Below are positions 46,566 to 56,340 of a stretch of DNA of 64,000 nt, piece by piece. The notes under the pieces are model-generated. The model saw nothing but the letters and a program-made list of their open reading frames with translations. It ran no database searches and was not told where the DNA came from. The stretch lies in contig QVRM01002812.1 in NCBI GenBank assembly GCA_003439945.1, forward strand, positions 62,001 to 126,000, given 5' to 3'. Position 1 is the first letter of the stretch; the number at the start of each line of letters is the position of its first letter. The stretch is from Dermanyssus gallinae. Taxonomy: Eukaryota > Arthropoda > Arachnida > Mesostigmata > Dermanyssidae. The position numbers and the translations under genes are program-made.

Positions 46566-48172
46566 ATTTCTGTCGGCTCAGGCGCTCGGTGTTTTCATTT
46601 GATTGTCCTTCGCACTAATCTCGTACACACGCCAAGTGGTTCCGCGAGGCCGACAATTCGATAAACCTTATCGAGGATGAAGTACTACTTCGTGAGGTGC
46701 GACAAATACCGCCGGCGAACCGACGAACGGAGCGAGTCCGGGCAGCCGGTGAAAGTAAGCGGGGGGGGGGGGAGAGAGAGAAAGAGGATCAGTGGCACAG
46801 AGTCTTCCTGAAGTGCCAAATGACGTCTGATTTGCTCATGACGCAACCAGTGCGAGAGTGGGGCCGTGCCGGTGTCACTGAGATTGGTGCTGCGACCTCT
46901 GCCTCGCCGTCACGGCTGCTGCTTTTGGTACTGCGATTAGCTGGGATAGCTGATGATGGCGATGACGATAATGATTAGTCTGATTTTAACTATCGTCATC
47001 ATCATCACCATCATCATAATGGTCGTCGATAATTAAGCACGTATTACACCGCCCAGGACGTCGTCATCCGTGCGCTCCTACAATCTACAGGATAGCGGAA
47101 CAAGCGCTCGATGACCTGACTAACAAAATCTTCGACGCGCTCATATAATGGGGGCACAAAAATAACCCTGAGAGATTTAGTTTTAACGCATGCTGTATGT
47201 TTAGTGCATGTGCTTCTTGGATAGAAGGTAAGGTTAGTTGGTATCTACGGGGGGGAAAACATTCCCGCCTTTATAACTATGTAGAACCCGAGGACTGGCA
47301 GGAAGCGTAAGTCAAGGTTTATGTTCGAGCTTTTAGCGTTATATCAATCAACCTTGACAGAGTGTCGTCACGCTGAAATACTAATGAACCACATGCATTC
47401 GTTATTGCATACGTATATTTGAACGGTAAACACGTATAGTAATGTAGAATGTTACCTGTGAGCGTGACATTTACAATAGGAACGAACCGTCAGACAGAAC
47501 ATAACTGGTAAGCGACATACAATGGGCTAGTTATACCCGAGGAGCAGATTCAAGGACGAGTTGGAAGATGAGGAAATCAAAAACTATTTAAATAAAGAAA
47601 CCAATGGCATAAATTGGGCCGCTTAGGTACACGCATTTTACTGTTTTCGCGCCACCCGCGTAGAATCCCGTTTTGACACTAGTTCGGTTAGTCACAATGA
47701 AACGTAGGTTATTAAATAGAAAATAAACGGAAAATCTGGATAGTGCCATAGAATAACATCTGTACCGCTTACTCCGAATCTCTAAAAAGAAACTAGAAGC
47801 TCGATACTGCCCTTTAATTTCAAAGCCTTCCGAGAATTCAGGAAAAAACTGTCCTGGGCGTGCCGGGTATTGATCAATAGCCAAAGAATCGCTTTCACCG
47901 AAACAAGGACCATCCTCTAAGAAACCGTATAAGCATAAAAATCACTATACTCCCGAAGACCTTGTAAATCTAGCTTATCATCTTCTCTGTTCGCCAAAAA
48001 TGTTTGATATGATTTTATATATCGCGTTTTTCAACAACGACGCATGTAAATATTAGTGAGGAAAAAAGGTGCACGTATTCACTATTCGTTTTTACATCAA
48101 ACTCTAGAATTTATTTCTTCAAAAGTCCGGTTTATCGTCAATGGAGTTAAATGCGTTCTAGACATAATAACG
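46563..48172. other. no gene recognised
   Basis: A poly-G run near 46760-46770 followed by a GA run, and a GATGAC/CATCAT patch at 46950-47025. Otherwise unremarkable. Confidence 0.5.
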
Positions 48173-48264
<92 letters not shown>

Positions 48265-48275
48265 ATATATATATA
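48173..48275. repeat. longest (TA)n array of the window
   Basis: About 103 bases of TA with one TG and one TT interruption. Confidence 0.97.
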
Positions 48276-48381
48276 AATATTTATTTATAAGTGAAACACG
48301 GTTTTTACTGCTACTGCAAGCCTGCTACTGGACCCGAACACCGGCTTAGTGGAGAGATCTTCACAGATCCCTCCTAGGTTG

Positions 48382-48482
48382 TAGCGGCGGTGGCTTAGGC
48401 GGCTAACGCACCGTTCGAAACGAGGCGTTGCCATGGCAACCATGGTTAGCAAAACAATCGCGAGTTCGAGCCCCGGCCTTGC
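48382..48482 (+). mobile_element. tRNA-like SINE head (family D) or degraded tRNA-like sequence
   Basis: A box TGGCTTAGGCGG at 48391-48402 and B box AGTTCGAGCCC at 48463-48473 fit the RNA polymerase III internal promoter. The boxes are about 60 bases apart, longer than in most tRNAs, and the interior holds a perfect palindrome GTTGCCATGGCAAC (48427-48440). No clean cloverleaf can be drawn. A SINE head is more likely than a working tRNA gene. Only one copy is seen in the window. Confidence 0.55.
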
Positions 48483-48681
48483 TAGTATTGTATTTGTCGG
48501 TCGTGGTTGTCATTGCTCTGCTGCTACATACCTCCGCTGGAGAAGCCGCTATATAATTCCAGTACGAGAACGCGATGACGATAGATGCATTTAGACGATA
48601 TCGTGCCACAGGCAACCTAGTCCATTGCGAGCGTCTAAAATGTGGTTGTTAGAGCGTAAACAAAAGAACAAACAAGTTGTT

Positions 48682-48846
48682 GCGTCGGGCGCCTGGTGTC
48701 GTGGTATATTCGCGTGCGCTTTGCAACCGGAGGAGACACACAGGTGCACGGGTTCGATTCTCACCGTTGCGAATTTGTATTTATGGAATCCGTCTTTCGA
48801 AGCAAACCGTGGACGCTGGAAGTGTTGGCTGAGGGTCAACCTAAAA
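48682..48846 (+). mobile_element. SINE family A, diverged copy
   Basis: The A box is degraded (TGGTGTCGTGG at 48694-48704). The B box GGTTCGATTCT is at 48751-48761. GTATTTATGGAATCCG and TTGGCTGAGGGTCAACC identify the family. About 18 bases of body after the middle (GCAATGCGAAAA-type segment) are missing. An A-rich stretch follows. No clear target duplication was found. Confidence 0.8.
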
Positions 48847-50479
48847 AAAATTCAACTTAAAAAAGTTGAAGAGGTTGTCGCGTTGCCTTAGTCGCAGTCA
48901 ATCTTAGACTCACAGGTTCCCGGTTGAGACAGAACCGGGGAATATTATGGACTATTGATTTAACAGTTGTAACTGCGCCAATAATACATGGGGAACTTGT
49001 AAGCTATCACCAAAAACTTGATTTTTTGTCGGTGCTCATGGCGACCTCCTCCTGTTCCGCTCGTACCTGTTGGCCTCGCAAATCACTCACTTGTGCCGTC
49101 CTGTACACGAAGCGCGGGTTGTGAGCCTAGACATACGGTCATGTTAATAAAAAAAATACCGTCAATATCCTGTTCCTTTCTTCCACGAGTCATAATTCAC
49201 ACCCAATCACAATGAGGCAATGTCCCTAGCGCGCTACGACTAATTTTAAATTGGTTCCAATTTATGTAAACATAAGGCCGGTGGTGATACAGTGTGAAAA
49301 CATTCAAAGAAAGTGATATGTTGTTGTATCTACTGTTATGACCTAAAGCCTACAAAGCGTGAAAGAACGATGAGTTCCACAACCGACAGTTTGCAATCGA
49401 TTCGTCTACTGTTGGGAACTGATGTTATCTTCGTTTTCAAAGCGTTAAATTCGATTTTAGCTATATTTGGGATACACATACTGTGGGCTAGGCACTGGTC
49501 AAATAAAGAGCCCAGGTTATCTCCTTGAAGAGTAAGCTGAGCCGATCAACACGTCGTTTCATGCACAAAATTCAAAATCGAATTTCTACACGTAAATTAT
49601 TTTCCGTGCAATAAATTAGAGTTCGAATACGGAAGAATGATGATGGCCTTCAGCTTTCCCAAGTCTTAATTACGAAGACATTCTGAAAGCGGAAGCAATA
49701 GCACAATAATGATACCCATTCAAACTATAACGACTGTGCCTATGACATCCTAGGAGAGTTTCGGCAGTTTATTATTGGTTCGAAAACGGGTTGGTAGCAT
49801 TAGTGCGTATAAGAATTCTGTCGCGTTATGTTATTGCAAACAAATGTAAAGGTTCACTTTTATTCCTAATAACTAGCTATAGTTTGCTGGTCTGCATATC
49901 GAGCAGAGCCACCATTCTCGTACGAGCTCGTTTACGACTGAACGTTTAGTACTGAACGAAGATTCTAGGCACTTTTGATGGTAGAACCTCCGGCCTAATA
50001 AGTTATTTTTAAGCACGCCACTTTAAGACATTCGAACCGCAATCGGCACATTGTTCTCATCAATGTGCAGCAATAAAGAACAAGCATTTAAATGTTTTAA
50101 AAACACCTAAGAGCAAACCGAACGAAATATTTACAAATAATAATAGGTGCTATTTTATTATGGACTATCGATTTAGCCAAATAGCAAGTTATAGGCGTAC
50201 TTTCTATATGTCTTAGAATACGCACTATAAGTGTTGCAAATCCGTTCCTAGAGCTTGGAGTAATTTGTGAAAGCGATACCAATATAAACGGAACTAGTTA
50301 ACGATGTTAGATATGTTCTATTGCAAAGGAAAATTTAATGTCAAGCTAGCATTCGGGAGAGATTAGTAGACATGCCGCTGCATGACCTTTGTTTGTCTGT
50401 AGAAAACTAAGCATGCATCTTAAACGACGCGGACTATTTTACATACGAACAATGTTAGTGAGCGCCATGGGGTTTCCGA
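48847..50479. other. no gene recognised
   Basis: Ordinary DNA with no repeats or coding motifs that I recognise. Confidence 0.55.
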
Positions 50480-50482
50480 TTA

Positions 50483-50531
<49 letters not shown>
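50480..50531. repeat. (TA)n microsatellite
   Basis: About 52 bases of TA with one GTG interruption near the left end. Confidence 0.95.
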
Positions 50532-50536
<5 letters not shown>

Positions 50537-51455
50537 TTTAAATAGTTTTGCATTTCAAGGTGGTTCTTAATTTAATTCAGTTTGAACCTTCAGCGACCGT
50601 CCCACCGGGTGAAAGAGCGCAGGGTCCACCGATGAGTCTGGCAGATCGCTGCGTGGTGTTTAGCGCACGTTTGCGAGCAGAACCGATAACGGCGTTGATC
50701 TCTCAGCTTGGTGAAATCCTTGGGCCGAACATATCAACTAATGATAGTGACAATTACAATCCACCTTGCGTATACGTGCCGACAAGTGCACGCCATTCCA
50801 TACCAAAGCTCCTTGGCGAGGTACACATCTGACTGCGCTACCTCTAAATGCTAAATAATCAATGAACATGTGTTTTTAAATTGTTGATACGAATAGCTTT
50901 TGTTTCAGTAGAAGTTTTATGCGTGGCGTCTTTTAAGAACGAACTCAGATGACAAATGTCATTCGGCACACGACCACAGAAACACGAAAGTCCTCTAAGC
51001 CGCTTCCAATCCGTTAGCTAGGAAGCATCTAGTGTCGATTAACTTAACAACAATGGAAGCTCTATGCATAGTTAAAGAACGAATTGTGAAACACTTTCTG
51101 CCCGTTGATAGGGTGTGAGATATACGAGATGATGCCCTAAAAACATTATACCGCATAGCTAATCTGTGTGTCGGCGTAACAAAAGAACCACTACGGCGAA
51201 GCATACAAGACTACTCATATAGTAGCACTTATTAGGGTTAGTCTTTGGCCTGGTGCTGCCTACCAGACACACACACGGTCAGAATACTTCGTATACGAGC
51301 CGAAGAAATTTCCCCTTGATTTTCCCAGAGGACGCGATAGTCAAATATCCGCTAATCCTAGTCTGTCGGACGTTCGCCGACGAGCCACGACGATGGACTC
51401 GTGTGTAATATAAACCGGCCAAAAGATGCAACAACTCATAAATGCATCTGTGACG
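50532..51455. other. no gene recognised; one short frame of unknown nature
   Basis: A frame of 94 codons starts near 50548 (ends 50832) directly after the TA array and has mixed amino-acid composition. I do not recognise it and see no splice signal that would make it an exon. Confidence 0.4.
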
Positions 51456-51472
51456 ATATATATATATTTATG

Positions 51473-51503
<31 letters not shown>

Positions 51504-51505
51504 GC
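51456..51505. repeat. (TA)n microsatellite
   Basis: TA blocks interrupted by TTTATGTATG. Confidence 0.93.
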
Positions 51506-51681
51506 TATTGCGTGACGTAGCAAGCCGATACGCACAAACGGTCTAAATCCTTGGCAATCTGCGGCGGGCTGACACAAGCTGTAGCAGTCATGCTTAACTA
51601 CGGAGGCGGGATCATATGAAAATGTTGCCCGTACTAAACGATTTTTATTGGACGCCCGCTATGCTCGCGGAGTTGGGAGTT

Positions 51682-51709
51682 ACAACAACAACAACAACAA
51701 CAACAACAA
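51682..51709 (+). repeat. (ACA)9 triplet repeat
   Basis: Uninterrupted ACA triplets. Confidence 0.95.
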
Positions 51710-51801
51710 AGATGCCGCCCGCCAGTACGAGGACGGTGTCGACCCCGGTTCTATACTATTTGCTACCATAGAGAGTAGGGACTTGCTTTTTCTATGGCCC
51801 G

Positions 51802-51880
51802 TTGTTGTACTAGTGCTAGTAGTCCTTGTTGCTATTGTTGTTGTGGTTGTTGCTATTGCTATTGTTGTTGTTGTTATTGT
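51802..51880 (+). repeat. GTT/GCT triplet array
   Basis: Imperfect GTT with GCT, GTA and ATT variants, complementary in sense to the ACA repeat about 100 bases upstream. Confidence 0.85.
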
Positions 51881-52377
51881 TAGGAGTAAGAACAGAGGGT
51901 GTTGCCGCAGTTCAGGCCAAGCATAGATGCACGAGCATAGAGTGAGCAAACCTCAGTGAGTGAGCTGTTGTTGTCGCACGCGCCCACGCACGACCGGTGC
52001 GATGCGGTATGAATTCATTCGGTGACTCAGTGCGCTTTCACGCCGAAGGCTTTGACGCTGGCCTTACGGGCCCATGTGATCCTGGCTCCTGGAGGACGCG
52101 GACATGCGAGTTTAGCATGCGGCCGTAATTCGAACCCCCCGCCCTTCTCAAAGAAAATAGGAGCAATAGGAGCCATAGCCTCCCGGCATATCAGCCCGTC
52201 GGCCTGCTTGGAATTGACGATTGCTTACCAACACGGCCCACGTTGGGCCCTGTCAGCTTGAACACTGCGGCACGCTGCCACTGTACTGGTTTGCCCTATC
52301 CCCATCATTCGTTAACAGCAACAACACCAGCAACTGCAGATGGAAGGAAGCTGCATGGTCAGGACAAGGCTGGTCTG
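51881..52377. other. no gene recognised
   Basis: GC-rich. A B-box-like TAATTCGAACCCC at about 52124-52136 lacks a convincing A box upstream. Confidence 0.45.
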
Positions 52378-52586
52378 TTAGATCAGACGTCGAGCCCCCG
52401 GTGGCGTGGTGGGTGCATTCGCGTGTGCTTTGCGATCGGAAGCGACACATAGGTGCTGCACGGGTTCGAGCCCCACCGTCGCATATTTGTATTGATAGAG
52501 TTCGTCTTACAAAGCAATGCAAAACCAGTCTCGGGAACGTTAAATGTTGGCTGAGGGCAAGCCCGAAAAGTTTTTTTAGATAGGAC
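52378..52586 (+). mobile_element. SINE family A with intact A and B boxes
   Basis: The body is about 52389-52575. A box TGGCGTGGTGG is at 52402-52412 and B box GGTTCGAGCCC at 52463-52473. TTGGCTGAGGGCAAGCCCG and a run of T end the element, and a T run of this kind can also terminate RNA polymerase III. The flanks TTAGATCAGAC (52378-52388) and TTAGATAGGAC (52576-52586) match at 9 of 11 positions and are the likely target duplication. Confidence 0.88.
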
Positions 52587-53595
52587 AACCGGGTTCGTAG
52601 GTTGCGCGCTAGTCAGGTGCGTTCCCATTGATTAGGGGGTTCGCTGCGTTAGTTGAGTCCCAGTAGCTGCTCAAAACAGTTTCAACCAGATCGTGGACTT
52701 TCGACTATGCGCCGGAAGTGCGTCAATGTTCTGATTTCATAGCGAAGGCGGTAACGGTGAACATCATAATCATGATCATTGGTTGCTCAATTGCGCTTCA
52801 ATACGGTCTCATTATCAATGCCGGGCCCGTTTGTGTGCTTGTTATAGTGGTTGTGTTCAACGGCATGCGACGATTATAGCCGTGATGCTGGTTTAGTGTT
52901 GTCGTAATTGACGGCATCTTCTGCGACGTAATTACCTCAGGGTCTGTGCGAATGGCAGTAAAATAAGTAAAAGCAGCGAGTTCAGCGAGTTCGGGGCGAA
53001 TGGTTGAGGAAACGGCGAAACGGGTTGTTATGTTCCTGCCGTAGATTTCTAACTCAGTACTAGGTCGCAGTTAGTTCAGGTAACTGCAATTTACCCCGTA
53101 CCTGTTTCATTCTAGCGGATCTCTTACATGCCTTCACCCACGCCTGAAAATCTGACTAGCGCGGTCGCTCTGATCCAGCGTGTGTCATCCTCAAAACGAA
53201 TTCGCCTCCGTCACGTGTCTTAATGTCGAAGCTTCGTCATACACTAAGTTTGGTTGACGTAGTCTGCGCTGCTTTCTCACTGATGGTTAAGTTGAAGTGG
53301 AGAGCCAATTCTCGCCTATGTTGCTTCACTCAGATATGGGTTCAGCTTAGGTGTTTCAGAAAATTCCGGCAGTTAGTAAGCTTAACTCAAGCCACCAACT
53401 TTAACTTGTAGACTGTAATAGACATTTGATATACGACGAGATCGCACATATGATAAACGCAACGGATGAGTCAGCTCACTTGCTTTTAAGCCGATGGTGA
53501 GTAAAACGTAGCTGTGTATTAAATAATGTGTAATAAAAAATATTTTCTTGCTGAGTTCTACCGAGCCTTAAAGTAAGTGCATATTGTTATGATAG
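52587..53595. other. no gene recognised
   Basis: Ordinary DNA, with no motif or repeat worth naming. Confidence 0.55.
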
Positions 53596-54000
53596 ACCCT
53601 GTACATACATACAGGGTGTTCGGATTTGATTAGGCAAATTTCTGGGGTATGATCAAGCTTGGTGAGAAAATAATTTTTGCTAATAAAAGGGGGGCGGAAA
53701 TGTTTCGTATAGGAGTGAGAATTTTTTTAGTGTATGTTTCTGAATTGTGATGTAAGGGGTCGCTCTCCCAACATACGTTTACAAAATGCACGATTGTGAT
53801 ACAACGCATTTCTCAATTGATAAACCGATCATACGGGCCCATTCGGGAGAAACTCCTGCACGTCTGCGAATTATACCTGGCTTTAGCTAGAGCAGGGACT
53901 ATTGCCGCATTAAGAAAATTTCGCAAATTTAGAATTTTACTTTTGCTTGTTTGAACTGAATTCGATTTTCCACAAGCGTCTAGCAGGACAACCTTCTGGG
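53596..54000 (+). mobile_element. probable IS630/Tc3-like transposon, 5' end and N-terminal transposase remnant
   Basis: TACAGGGTGTTCGGAT at about 53610-53625 resembles the terminus of arthropod IS630/Tc-type elements, with TA as the target duplication. About 260 bases on, a frame reads ELYLALARAGTIAALRKFRK (around 53868-53930), like the N-terminal helix-turn-helix of such transposases. In another frame FELNSIFHKRLAGQPS follows, like the linker. ACCCTGTA (53596-53603) and TACAGGGT (53610-53617) form an 8-bp inverted repeat at the end itself. Frameshifts make it non-functional. The identification rests on short motifs only. Confidence 0.45.
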
Positions 54001-54429
54001 CTCACCACTCCTTTGCGTAGAGATTAATATTCTAATGGACTTACTTGAATCCGCGGTCAATGTATCATAGCTCGACGACAGTTTCATTGCCGACAACCCT
54101 GCGACGAATGACTGCATTTGCCCATTTACAGCAATTTCATCAACGATCTTTGAACTACCATTTCGTGTTACAAGACGCTGAGTGCTCGGGTCACCCTTAC
54201 TGCATAAGGAACGTAAGGGAACGCTTTTAAGTGTGATACGAAACGCGTGCATACTGCACTGGGTCATGCGCAAACGCCTATTGCTGTTAGGTGCCGTTTC
54301 CTGCTCCGCGCATTCCTGCGGGCATCGCGCATCGTTTACTTAATTGGGTTGCGCAACCTCGTTGACGATATAACAGCAATGAAGAAGTTTAATTAACGTT
54401 TCATAGGCACTCTCAGTGGTCTTCTAAAT
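54001..54429. other. no gene recognised; possibly decayed transposon body
   Basis: Opposing frames at 53980-54273 (minus) and 54045-54230 (plus) show no transposase motif. Confidence 0.4.
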
Positions 54430-54736
54430 CTAGAGCTGTTACACGACGTGGTTTAGGGGACTAGTGCGCTAGTCGTGGTTGTCATCTACCGGGGTCTCGC
54501 CGAATTTTCTTTGAGCGATGCCTATTAAGAATAGATGATTAACCATACCGCTGAAAGTCAGCGGCCATGCTGCCACAAGGACTGTTAAAGAAACCCTAGA
54601 TATCTCAACATGTCCGGCCCTTGGTGCATTGAAGACATACCTAACGGTGGGTTCCAAGCTCACAGGGGACGGAGGATGGTCTAGAATTAAGAACAACCTC
54701 CTTAAAAAATGTTTTTAATTCTATAGCTGTTACACG
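54430..54736 (+). mobile_element. SINE family B with target duplication but no B box
   Basis: The body is 54446-54720. The A-box-like TGGTTTAGGGG is at 54449-54459. Where the 1.5 kb copy has GGTTCGATCCC, this copy runs directly from TCGCC to GAATTTTC, so about 22 bases including the B box are missing. The core GCTGCCACAAGGACTGTT and tail GGGGACGGAGGATGGTCTAG are typical. CTAGAGCTGTTACACG (54430-54445) and CTATAGCTGTTACACG (54721-54736) match at 15 of 16 positions, a clear target duplication. Confidence 0.9.
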
Positions 54737-56100
54737 GCCATCCCAGCCGCTACACGCCAATGTTGTATTCCCTCGCTAGCGGAGGGCTAGGCGCTATCCT
54801 AGGCACCGTGATTATCGCAGGCCTTGTGATTATCTCCCCGATGCACAAATTGCCCGGAAGAGTTCATCCCCCCCCCCCCGTACTGAAGCACACTTGTGAC
54901 TATTTTTTAACAGTGCACAAAGAGGGGGGCTTCCATAAGGATATCTAGAAAAACATCCGTTGTTCTATTTAAAAGGCTACATGAAGGGACACCAGACATT
55001 GCTTTCTGGAGCAGTCGAAACCCTCTTAGACGACGCCAGCACCCGCACATGTGTAGCCATTACATTAAGGTTTTGCGTTTGTCAAGCGTCACGCCTGTCA
55101 CAACGGTGACTCAATTGCGGCAAACGGTCGCTATGGTCTGACCTGCCTACAAAATGTCAGTTGCAATTTTAAACAATTAGCCATCATCGAGACTTCCCCG
55201 CGGGTGTTACGCGCGGTCGAAACTTCTTGCGTTCATGAGCCCTAGGGATTAATAGGCAAATACGAACATCGCCTATGTAAATATGCATAAAGATGCACAT
55301 GCATCACTAGCAGCCTACATGACTAGTATGGGACTCGCAGGCCTACTAAATCCGAATTTCTTATCACCCGTCCAAGCATAGCAATACACGGGATTTTTTT
55401 ACAGCCGTGGGAGAGGCGCCTCTGCCATTATTTACTATTTTGTTTGTTTTCTACCTATATTTCTGCATAGCTACATGTGGCCAGATAGGGGGGTGTGCCA
55501 AGGTACACATCGTCTTAAGAGGGTGCGTCAAGGCCTGGCTGCACTTCTCTTTCTACTCCCACATTCACGACTCAAACGCTTTCTCAAAAGTGCTTCGCTA
55601 GCCTCAACATCCCAGCCATGTCCTTGGCTGTCCTGAGCATTAAAAGAGTGTAGAACATGGCCGTCGCCTCTTTCCACGCTTCTTTCTCTCTCTCACTTTC
55701 TGGGGCCACCTTACTTTTCAAAGAAACTCGCAGGGCATAACAATATGTTTTACGTCCTTCGAGAGTCGCACAACACACCGGCGTCACTGGCGGAATTATT
55801 TTCCTTAAACATGTAGCTCTAGAACAGACCGCGATAGGAAAGAACCTGAATCGAACAGTAAGGCAACTACCTGTGTCGGCAGGCATGCCACGTTCTGAGT
55901 TACGTTACCAGACTTTTGTTCCAACCCCCCCCCCCCGCTTTGGTCACCCCGGGTGTAGCCCTCGCCCATTTCTTCTCCCAGGTCGACAAAGTGGCACTTC
56001 CGACCCGGGCAAGATGCACATTTTCCTCCACAAATGTTTCGCGTTTGATGCCGCTAGCAAGGCCGGTACCATTTTAGCTAGGACTAAAAGGGCTCTGGTT
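54737..56100. other. no gene recognised; possible decayed retroelement
   Basis: A plus-strand frame around 55290-55430 contains SRGRGASAI, which is reminiscent of the end of a LINE endonuclease, but no catalytic motif supports it. Poly-C runs lie at 54867-54878 and 55925-55936. Confidence 0.35.
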
Positions 56101-56104
56101 TTGA

Positions 56105-56340
56105 GATCGTCCAAGTGCGACCTAACGCCCCTGGACTTTCCTGTGGGATTTTTAGAAAACATGTCGTTCACTAGCAAGCTCGCAACAATTGGCGAGCTGA
56201 AGGATAATATTCAACGAGGAATTTCGAAAATAACGCCCAAGTTATACCAAAAAGTCATCTAACATAGTGTATCTCGTATAGAAAAGGTCGAAAAGTCCAA
56301 GAGCGAGACGTTATCTTCTAGACACTTTTCAGAAATAACG
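56105..56340 (+). mobile_element. IS630/Tc3-like transposase, C-terminal fragment
   Basis: SSKCDLTPLDF (about 56110-56142) carries the last acidic catalytic residue and the usual DLTPLDFFLWG-type motif. ATIGELKDNIQRGISKI follows (about 56185-56235), then KLYQKVI before a stop near 56262. Beyond the stop, IEKVEKSKS and HFSEI in the same style show that the frame originally continued. The upstream catalytic domains are not here. It may be the 3' end of the element whose 5' end lies at about 53.6 kb, or an independent copy. Confidence 0.75.

Noticed and set aside
52085..52140. B-box-like TAATTCGAACCCC as a possible tRNA or SINE
   Set aside because: No acceptable A box or cloverleaf upstream, and no family A-D motif nearby.
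55584..55886. Minus-strand 100-codon frame with SEREKEAWKEATAMFYTLL
   Set aside because: Helical-looking but unmatched to any family, and opposite to a region with hints of plus-strand element decay.
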